Assembly (NCBI RefSeq): GCF_030687535.1
Contig: NZ_CP117437.1
Location: 2,873,501-2,937,500, forward strand
Length of the DNA stretch: 64,000 nt
DNA from: Pseudomonas sp. FP2335
Lineage (GTDB): Bacteria; Pseudomonadota; Gammaproteobacteria; Pseudomonadales; Pseudomonadaceae
Reading direction: 5' to 3'
Shown: piece after piece, positions 57,863 to 64,000 of the stretch
How positions within the stretch are numbered: the stretch's first letter is position 1
Layout: each line of letters begins with the position of its first letter
The notes under the pieces: generated by a model
What the model saw: only the letters and a program-made list of their open reading frames with translations
Database searches by the model: none
Told to the model about the DNA's origin: nothing
Made by a program: the position numbers and the translations under genes

Positions 57863-59275
57863 ATGGGTATCTTCGATTACAAAAACCTCGGACCCGAGGG
57901 TTCCAAGGCGTTGTTCGCCGACGCCATGGCAATCACCTTGTACAGCTATCACAACCTGGATAACGGCTTTGCCGTGGGTTACCAGCACAACGGCCTGGGC
58001 TGGGGTTTGCCCGCCACTTTGGTCGGCGCGCTGCTCGGTGGCAGCGATTCCCAGGGGGTGATTCCAGGCATCCCGTGGAACCCGGATTCGGAAAAGGCCG
58101 CCCTGGATGCCGTGCAAAAGGCCGGCTGGACGCCCATCAGCGCCAGCGCCCTGGGCTACGCCGGCAAGGTTGATGCGCGTGGCACATTCTTTGGGGAAAA
58201 GGCCGGCTACACCACGGCGCAAGTCGAGGTGCTGGGCAAGTACGATGACGCGGGCAAATTGCTCGAAATCGGCATCGGCTTTCGCGGTACGTCCGGGCCA
58301 CGGGAAAGCCTGATCAGCGACTCCATCGGCGATTTGGTCAGTGACCTGCTGGCCGCGTTGGGGCCCAAGGATTATGCGAAGAACTACGCCGGTGAGGCAT
58401 TTGGCGGGCTGCTCAAAAATGTTGCCGACTACGCCAGTGCCCATGGCCTGCACGGCGCCGATGTGCTGGTCAGCGGTCATAGCCTGGGCGGCCTGGCGGT
58501 CAACAGCATGGCCGACTTGAGCGGCAGTCAGTGGTCAGGGTTCTACAAGGACGCCAATTACGTAGCCTACGCCTCGCCGACCCAAAGCAGCGGCGACAAG
58601 GTGCTCAATATCGGCTACGAAAATGACCCGGTGTTCCGCGCGCTGGACGGCTCATCGTTCAACCTGTCGTCCCTCGGCGTGCATGACAAGCCCCATGAGT
58701 CGAGCACCGACAATATCGTCAGCTTCAACGACCACTACGCCTCGACCCTGTGGAATGTGTTGCCGTTTTCCATCACCAACCTGCCGACCTGGATCTCCCA
58801 TCTGCCCACCGGGTATGGCGACGGGCTGACACGGGTCGTTGAATCGGGCTTCTACGAGCAGATGACCCGTGATTCCACGGTCATCGTCGCCAACCTATCC
58901 GACCCGGCACGCGCCACCACCTGGGTGCAGGACCTCAACCGCAACGCCGAACCGCACAAGGGCAATACCTTCATCATTGGCAGCGACGGCAACGACCTGA
59001 TCCAGGGCGGCAAGGGCGCGGACTTTATCGAGGGGGGCAAGGGCAATGACACGATTCGCGACAGCAGTGGGCACAATACCTTTCTGTTCAGCGGGCAGTT
59101 TGGCCATGACCGGGTGATCGGCTATCAGGCGACGGACACGCTGCTGTTCAAGGAGGTGCAGGGCAGTGTGCAATACCGGGAGCAGGGTGGGGACACGCTG
59201 ATCAGTGTGGGTGCGGATTCGGTCACGCTGGTCGGCGTGAGCGGCTGGACGGGAGAGGGGATGGTGATCAGCTAA
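57863..59275 (+). CDS. lipA: Class I.3 RTX lipase (TliA/LipA type)
   Basis: A 470-residue protein starting MGIFDYKNLGPEGSKALFAD, typical of thermostable Pseudomonas lipases. The nucleophile elbow VSGHSLGGLA puts the catalytic serine at 207, as in the family. Asp and His of the triad should be in the segment around 255 and 313 (NDPVF and SFNDHYAS respectively). RTX repeats (GSDGNDLIQGGKGADFIEGG and GGKGNDTIRD) near 375-400 bind calcium, and the end carries the type I signal. There is no N-terminal signal peptide. It is exported by AprDEF, encoded immediately upstream. The prtA/prtB autotransporter genes found here in some relatives are absent. Confidence 0.94.
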   Translation: MGIFDYKNLGPEGSKALFADAMAITLYSYHNLDNGFAVGYQHNGLGWGLPATLVGALLGGSDSQGVIPGIPWNPDSEKAALDAVQKAGWTPISASALGYAGKVDARGTFFGEKAGYTTAQVEVLGKYDDAGKLLEIGIGFRGTSGPRESLISDSIGDLVSDLLAALGPKDYAKNYAGEAFGGLLKNVADYASAHGLHGADVLVSGHSLGGLAVNSMADLSGSQWSGFYKDANYVAYASPTQSSGDKVLNIGYENDPVFRALDGSSFNLSSLGVHDKPHESSTDNIVSFNDHYASTLWNVLPFSITNLPTWISHLPTGYGDGLTRVVESGFYEQMTRDSTVIVANLSDPARATTWVQDLNRNAEPHKGNTFIIGSDGNDLIQGGKGADFIEGGKGNDTIRDSSGHNTFLFSGQFGHDRVIGYQATDTLLFKEVQGSVQYREQGGDTLISVGADSVTLVGVSGWTGEGMVIS

Positions 59276-59294
59276 AGCTGGAATGCCTTGAAAC

Positions 59295-59384
59295 TGTGGG
59301 AGCGGGCTTGCTCGCGAAGGCGGCGTGTCAGTCGCCATATATACCAACTGACCGACTGCCTTCGCGAGCAAGCCCGCTCCCACA
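59295..59384. repeat. REPIN (inverted pair of REP sequences)
   Basis: TGTGGGAGCGGGCTTGCTCG at 59295 is mirrored by CGAGCAAGCCCGCTCCCACA ending at 59384, with about 40 bases between arms. The whole can form a long hairpin between the convergent lipase and lipoprotein genes and may act as terminator or mRNA stabiliser. Confidence 0.85.
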
Positions 59385-59424
59385 CAAGCCCGCTCCGCAA
59401 ATATTCGCGGTTGGCGCCGGAGAA

Positions 59425-59643
59425 TTACTTTTCCTTGATGACTGTGGCCACATCCGCAGCCTTCACCCGCACGCGCTTGCCGGCGATGTCAGTGAACTCA
59501 TAGAAACCGTCGGCGGTGTTGGTTTTTGGCAGGTCCTGGGTCAAATACTGCGTGCCGTTTTGCAGCGTCACTACGGTTTGCGTCGCGCAACCGGCCAATA
59601 CCAGAAAAGTGAGTGCAACCAGGGGAAGACCCAAATTCTTCAT
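59425..59643 (-). CDS. DUF903 (YgdI/YgdR-like) small lipoprotein
   Basis: A 72-residue protein from the ATG at 59643, with AAGGG 8 bases upstream; an ATG two codons earlier is too close to it. A lipoprotein signal ends in VLAGC, and the mature part (ATQTVVTLQNGTQYLTQDLP, then VRVKAADVATVIKEK) is the small SH3-like barrel of the YgdI/YgdR family. It is anchored to a membrane by the lipidated Cys. The function is unknown. It is convergent with the lipase gene across the REPIN. Confidence 0.9.
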   Translation of the reverse strand: MKNLGLPLVALTFLVLAGCATQTVVTLQNGTQYLTQDLPKTNTADGFYEFTDIAGKRVRVKAADVATVIKEK

Positions 59644-59836
59644 GTTCATAACCCTTACCTTTAACCTTGAAAAGTCCCACGCCAGAGGCTGCGGGCGACA
59701 AATTTTACGCCATCGACTTCCCCATCAGATCACTTTTATACAAAAAGTTGCGTGAGCCATTTATCTATTACCGATTGCAACAAGCCGTTTGCGACGGCAC
59801 TCTGTATGCATAACCAGTATTTGACCTCTATGTGCC

Positions 59837-61480
59837 ATGGCCAACCCCCTCGAAGACCCGCTCTATTACCTGCAAAACTTCCGTCAGGTCCTGCAATGGC
59901 TGGGGCAACGCTATGCCGACCTGCTCGACCCTGACGAAACGCAGTTCATTCAGCAATTTGACAGCTTGCCCCAGGCGTCCCAGGCCTTGTTGGTGCGCAT
60001 GGTCATGCGCAAGGGCGTGCATTTTCGTGCGGGCAAGCTCAATTATCTGGAAATCGGTTGCACCCACGCCGCCGCGCAGCCGCTGTTGCAGTTGGGGTGG
60101 GTAAACGACCAGCAACCGCTGGCGTTTGAAGAGCTGTTCGCCTTGCTGCAAAAAGGCGAGATCCTCAATGCCTTCAAACCGTGGATCGACCAGCCCAAGG
60201 CCAACAAAGTCGAGTGGCTGGCAGGCCTGGTGGCGCAGTTCCCCGAGAGCCGCAGCTTTGCCCAGTGGTGCCCCGCGCTGCCCGACACGCTGTACAGCCT
60301 CACGGTGATGGACCTGTGTGACCGCCTGCGCCTGATGTTCTTCGGCAACCTGTATCAGGACTGGTCCGAATTCGTGCTGGCGGACCTGGGCATCTACACC
60401 TATGAAAAAGTCGAGATCTGCGCCGAATCCCGCGGTTTGCGCAGCCGTGATGACGTGCAGGGCTTCCTGTTCCTGCATGGCTGCCAGCAAGCCTTCGAGG
60501 CCGGTGAGCCGATCGAGGACATACGCACGCGCATCACCGCCCTCAATACCGACAACCCCTGGTTGGAACGGCGTCGGGCCAAGCTGTTGTTTCTGCTCGG
60601 GCAGCATTGTGAACGCCTGGCTGAGCTGGCGCTGGCGGCACAGATCTACCGCACCTGCGCCTACCCTGGCGCGCGTGCGCGACTGATCCGCGTGCTGGAA
60701 CGCCAGGAGGACTACGCCCAGGCCATGGCCCTGGCGAGTGCCGCGCAACAAACCCCGGAAAGTGCCGCCGAGCAACAGCACCTGTTGCGCGTGCTGCCAC
60801 GTCTGCGGCGCAAGTTGGGCGAACCGGCGCTGCCCAGGCTCAAGCCACGCGAGGTCACGCGCCTGGACCTGGCACTGCCGCAGGCTCTGGAGTCGGTGGA
60901 AGCCAGCGTACAGGCACACCTGAACGAGCCCGACGCGCCGGTGCATTACGTCGAGAACGGCCTGATCAACTCGCTGTTTGGCCTGCTGTGCTGGGACGCG
61001 ATCTTCGCGCCGCTGCCGGGCTCGTTTTTCCACCCGTTCCAACGCGGGCCGGCGGACCTGCACAGCGAAGACTTCCATCAGCGCCGTGCCGACTTGTTCG
61101 CAGCCTGTTTCGCGCAACTGCAGGACCAGCGCTACAAGGCCACGATCCGCCAGCGCTACCAGGAAAAGTGGGGCATCCAGTCGCCGTTCGTGTTCTGGAA
61201 CCTGCTCAACGAAGAACTGCTGGAACAGGCCTTGGCGTGCTTTCCCGCCGCGCATTTGCGCCACTGGTTCGAGCGCCTGCTGCTGGACATCCGTGCCAAC
61301 CGCGCCGGGATGCCGGATCTGATCCAGTTCTGGCCCGCGCAAAACACCTATCGCATGATCGAAGTCAAAGGCCCCGGCGACCGCCTGCAGGACAACCAGT
61401 TGCGCTGGCTGGAGTTCTGCGCCGAACACCAGATGCCGGTCACCGTCTGCTACGTGCGCTGGGCGGAGCCGTCGGTTTGA
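59837..61480 (+). CDS. VRR-NUC domain nuclease (FAN1-like)
   Basis: A 547-residue protein starting MANPLEDPLYYLQNFRQVLQ. The C-terminal VRR-NUC domain is clear: NRAGMPDLIQFWP, then RMIEVKGPGDRLQDNQLRWL, giving the D and ExK of the PD-(D/E)XK fold and the Q-x3-W helix. The N-terminal part (about 1-120) is the SAP/winged-helix-like region of bacterial FAN1 and the middle is TPR-like. FAN1 cleaves flap and crosslinked DNA in repair. Its stop overlaps the start of the helicase gene, so nuclease and helicase are made together. Confidence 0.92.
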   Translation: MANPLEDPLYYLQNFRQVLQWLGQRYADLLDPDETQFIQQFDSLPQASQALLVRMVMRKGVHFRAGKLNYLEIGCTHAAAQPLLQLGWVNDQQPLAFEELFALLQKGEILNAFKPWIDQPKANKVEWLAGLVAQFPESRSFAQWCPALPDTLYSLTVMDLCDRLRLMFFGNLYQDWSEFVLADLGIYTYEKVEICAESRGLRSRDDVQGFLFLHGCQQAFEAGEPIEDIRTRITALNTDNPWLERRRAKLLFLLGQHCERLAELALAAQIYRTCAYPGARARLIRVLERQEDYAQAMALASAAQQTPESAAEQQHLLRVLPRLRRKLGEPALPRLKPREVTRLDLALPQALESVEASVQAHLNEPDAPVHYVENGLINSLFGLLCWDAIFAPLPGSFFHPFQRGPADLHSEDFHQRRADLFAACFAQLQDQRYKATIRQRYQEKWGIQSPFVFWNLLNEELLEQALACFPAAHLRHWFERLLLDIRANRAGMPDLIQFWPAQNTYRMIEVKGPGDRLQDNQLRWLEFCAEHQMPVTVCYVRWAEPSV

Positions 61481-63732
61481 GCTACAACGTGGCAGTGCGG
61501 GCGCTGTGTGAGTTCACGGCCAAGGTCGGCGACCTCGACCTACGCTTCACGCCGTCGCCCAGCGCCCAGGAAGGTATCGTCGGCCATCGCACCGTCGCCT
61601 CGCGGCGCAACGCGCATTACCAGCATGAAGTCGCCCTGGAGGGCGAGTACCAGCAGCTCACGGTGCGGGGCAGGGCGGACGGCTACGACCCGGACGCCAA
61701 CCGCCTGGAGGAAGTGAAGACCTATCGCGGCGACCTCGATGCCCAGCCTGCCAACCACCGGCAACTGCACTGGGCCCAGGTCAAGGTGTATGGCTGGCTG
61801 ATGTGCCAGAAGCTTGGGTTGACGGACATCGACCTGGCGCTGGTGTACTTCGACATTGTCGGCGAGGGCGAAACGTTACTGCACCAACGTTATACCGCCA
61901 CCGAACTGGAGACCTTCTTCAACGCCCAGTGCGCGCTGTTCCTCGGCTGGGCCCAGCAGGAAATGCAGCACCGCGCCGCCCGCAACAGCGCCGCGCAAAC
62001 CCTGGGGTTTCCGCACGCCGGGTTTCGCACAGGCCAACGCTCACTTGCCGAGACGGTCTTTAAGGCCGTCACCACCGGCCGCTGCCTGATGGCCCAGGCC
62101 CCCACGGGCATCGGCAAGACCATCGGCACGATCTTCCCGCTGCTCAAGGCCTTGGCGCCGCAGCAACTGGACAAGCTGTTCTTCCTCACCGCCAAGACTC
62201 CGGGGCGCAAGCTCGCCCTCGACGCCGCCGATGTGCTGCACCGCAGCCACCCGGACTTGCCCTTGCGCGTGCTGGAACTGGTCGCCCGCGACAAGGCCTG
62301 CGAACACCCGGACAAAGCCTGCCACGGCGATTCATGCCCATTGGCCAAAGGCTTCTACGACCGCCTGCCCGCTGCCCGCAGTGCCGCTTCGCAGGTGCGC
62401 CAGCTGGATCAGCGCAACCTGCGCGAGGTGGCCCTGGCCCACGACGTGTGCCCGTATTACCTGAGCCAGGAAATGGCGCGCTGGGCTGACCTGATCGTCG
62501 CCGACTACAACTACTATTTCGACTTTGGCGCCATGCTGTTCGGCCTGGCCCAGCTCAACCAGTGGCGGGCGGCGGTGCTGGTGGACGAAGCGCACAACCT
62601 GGTGGAGCGCGCCCGCTCGATGTACAGCGCCAGCCTTGACCAATACCACCTCAAGACCCTGCGCGACAGTGCGCCCGAGCCGCTGAACAAACCCCTGCAA
62701 CGCCTGAACCGCGAATGGAATGCGCTGCACAAGGACCAGCTCGCGCCCTACCAGGCCTACGCGAGCCGTCCAGACAAATTTCTGCACGCCCTGGGCCTGT
62801 GTACCAGCGCCATGGGTGACTATTTCAACGACCACCCGCAAGCCCTCAGCGGCGAGTTGCAAACCTTCTACTTCGACGCATTGCAATTTGCCAAGGTCGC
62901 CGAGCTGTTCAATGAACAGTTCATTTTTGACATCAGCAAACGCCAACACAGCGGCAAGCGCAGCAGCTCGACCCTGTGCCTGCGCAACGTGGTACCCGCC
63001 GAGTTCATTCGCCCACGGCTCACCGCGGCGCGCAGCAGTGTGCTGTTTTCCGCGACCCTGAGTCCGCGCCACTACTACGCCGACCTGCTGGGACTGCCGG
63101 CGGACACCGCGTGGATCGACGTGGAGTCGCCGTTCAAGGCCGCGCAGCTCAAGGTGCGCATCGTCGATCAGATCTCCACGCGCTTCGTGCACCGCCACGC
63201 CTCGCTGGAACCCATCGTCGCGCTGATCGCCACGCAGTTCGCGCAGCGGCCGGGCAACTACCTGGCGTTCTTTTCCAGCTTTGACTACCTGCAACAGGTC
63301 GCGCAATTACTCGCCGAACGCCACCCGCAGATCCCGCTGTGGCTGCAATCGCGCGGTATGGCCGAGGCCGAGCGCCAGGCATTTCTCGAGCAGTTCACCG
63401 AACACAGCCAGGGCATCGGCTTTGCCGTGCTTGGCGGTGCGTTTGGTGAGGGTATCGACTTGCCCGGTGCGCGCCTGATCGGTGCGTTTATCGCTACCCT
63501 GGGCCTGCCGCAACTGAACCCGGTCAACGAACAGATCAAGCAGCGCATGGCCACGATCTTTGGCGCCGGTTACGACTACACGTATTTGTACCCTGGGCTA
63601 CAAAAGGTGGTGCAGGCCGCCGGGCGGGTGATCCGTGGCCAGCAGGACGAGGGCGTGGTGATGTTGATCGACGACCGCTTCGGCGAGGAGCGGGTGCGCC
63701 AGTTGTTGCCGCGCTGGTGGGCGGTGGAGTGA
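61477..63732 (+). CDS. XPD/DinG-like Fe-S DNA helicase
   Basis: A 751-residue protein when started at TTG 61477, which overlaps the nuclease stop (TTGA) and gives the family-like beginning SYNVAVRALCEFTAKVGDL. The frame is open much further upstream, but that part lies inside the nuclease gene. The N-terminal about 170 residues include a possible PD-(D/E)XK-like fold (EVKTYRGD). The helicase follows: APTGIGKT (208-215), four Fe-S cysteines between about 275 and 330 (ACEHPDKACHGDSCP, DVCPYY), VDEAH (369-373) and a final QAAGRVIRGQQD. It should unwind DNA 5'-3' with the coupled nuclease. Confidence 0.9.
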   Translation: MSYNVAVRALCEFTAKVGDLDLRFTPSPSAQEGIVGHRTVASRRNAHYQHEVALEGEYQQLTVRGRADGYDPDANRLEEVKTYRGDLDAQPANHRQLHWAQVKVYGWLMCQKLGLTDIDLALVYFDIVGEGETLLHQRYTATELETFFNAQCALFLGWAQQEMQHRAARNSAAQTLGFPHAGFRTGQRSLAETVFKAVTTGRCLMAQAPTGIGKTIGTIFPLLKALAPQQLDKLFFLTAKTPGRKLALDAADVLHRSHPDLPLRVLELVARDKACEHPDKACHGDSCPLAKGFYDRLPAARSAASQVRQLDQRNLREVALAHDVCPYYLSQEMARWADLIVADYNYYFDFGAMLFGLAQLNQWRAAVLVDEAHNLVERARSMYSASLDQYHLKTLRDSAPEPLNKPLQRLNREWNALHKDQLAPYQAYASRPDKFLHALGLCTSAMGDYFNDHPQALSGELQTFYFDALQFAKVAELFNEQFIFDISKRQHSGKRSSSTLCLRNVVPAEFIRPRLTAARSSVLFSATLSPRHYYADLLGLPADTAWIDVESPFKAAQLKVRIVDQISTRFVHRHASLEPIVALIATQFAQRPGNYLAFFSSFDYLQQVAQLLAERHPQIPLWLQSRGMAEAERQAFLEQFTEHSQGIGFAVLGGAFGEGIDLPGARLIGAFIATLGLPQLNPVNEQIKQRMATIFGAGYDYTYLYPGLQKVVQAAGRVIRGQQDEGVVMLIDDRFGEERVRQLLPRWWAVE

Positions 63733-63812
63733 GTTATTCCCGTCGTCAATGATGCTGGCACTGTCGCCGCCAATCCCCCAGGCTAGGCCAAACCTTCAGC
63801 CAGGCCTTGCCC

Positions 63813-64000
63813 ATGCGCCAGCAAATCCTCTGCGTCAACGCTATTGAGTTAAGCGTGCACATCAGCGGTCCCGAACACGGCCAGCCGATCTGGCTGCTGC
63901 ACGGTTTCCCGGAATGCTGGCATTCCTGGCGCGCGCAGATCCCGGCGCTGGCGGCGGCGGGTTATCGGGTGTTTGCGCCTGAGATGCGCGGCTACGGCCA
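63813..64000 (+). CDS. Alpha/beta hydrolase (partial, 5' end)
   Basis: The first 62 codons are in the window, starting MRQQILCVNAIELSVHISGP. WLLHGFPECWHSWRAQIPAL carries the HGFP oxyanion loop and APEMRGYG the following turn, as in epoxide hydrolases and haloalkane dehalogenase-like enzymes. The nucleophile and the rest of the triad lie beyond the window, so the reaction cannot be assigned. Confidence 0.85.
   Translation, partial: MRQQILCVNAIELSVHISGPEHGQPIWLLHGFPECWHSWRAQIPALAAAGYRVFAPEMRGYG

Noticed and set aside
59828..61429. Minus-strand frame of over 530 codons opposite the VRR-NUC gene
   Set aside because: No domain, and the VRR-NUC signature on the plus strand is convincing.

Overview
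The window comes from a GC-rich Pseudomonas chromosome, most likely the P. fluorescens group. The pointers are the aprA-aprI-aprDEF-lipase exoenzyme locus, a DUF1652-type small gene, pgm, and many GTGGGAGC-type REP/REPIN sequences. It has two parts: an accessory island on the left (about 1-31,400) and ordinary Pseudomonas chromosome on the right (about 31,400-64,000).

Island, block A (1-19,607, all minus strand). Fourteen genes read as one translationally coupled operon. Almost every junction is an ATGA, TAATG or short overlap, and the largest gap is 16 bases. In order of transcription: a TerY-like vWA protein; a WXG100-like small helical protein; a coiled-coil protein with a C-terminal PD-(D/E)XK-like nuclease motif set; two small unknown proteins; a cytosolic EssC/FtsK-like ATPase with three tandem P-loop-fold domains, of which only the middle one looks active; a CARF-type protein with a Card1/Can2-like nuclease end; a second short vWA protein, a PP2C phosphatase and a Ser/Thr kinase with a zinc ribbon (the TerY-P triad); a large SF1 helicase; a winged-helix protein with an RX4H motif; a coiled-coil McrB-like AAA+ GTPase/ATPase; and a McrC/DUF2357-like protein that runs off the left edge. 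Parts of this resemble known defence modules (TerY-P, McrBC, a Mokosh-like kinase-helicase pair, CARF nucleases). I do not recognise the whole, and it is the best candidate here for an undescribed system. My inference is a phosphorylation- and nucleotide-controlled, multi-effector anti-phage or stress system.

Island, block B (about 19,900-31,400). A Druantia type III pair (druH-druE) lies between two direct-repeat remnants of the same IS5-family transposase. A short IS3-type OrfA remnant, unrecognisable decayed sequence and the probable island edge follow. No integrase or CRISPR array is visible.

Core region. This holds a LysR regulator divergent from a quinone oxidoreductase-like gene; an unknown 478-residue protein with a MocR-type regulator; pgm; a pirin; a UvrD/helicase IV-like helicase; a DUF1652-like gene; an AraC regulator followed by a polyamine-type set (FAD oxidase, cupin, PotF-like binding protein); a 163-bp REPIN tandem array; a LuxR regulator divergent from an APC permease and a DmpA-like peptidase; the alkaline protease and lipase with their shared type I exporter; a DUF903 lipoprotein; a coupled VRR-NUC nuclease and XPD/DinG-like helicase; and the start of an alpha/beta hydrolase.
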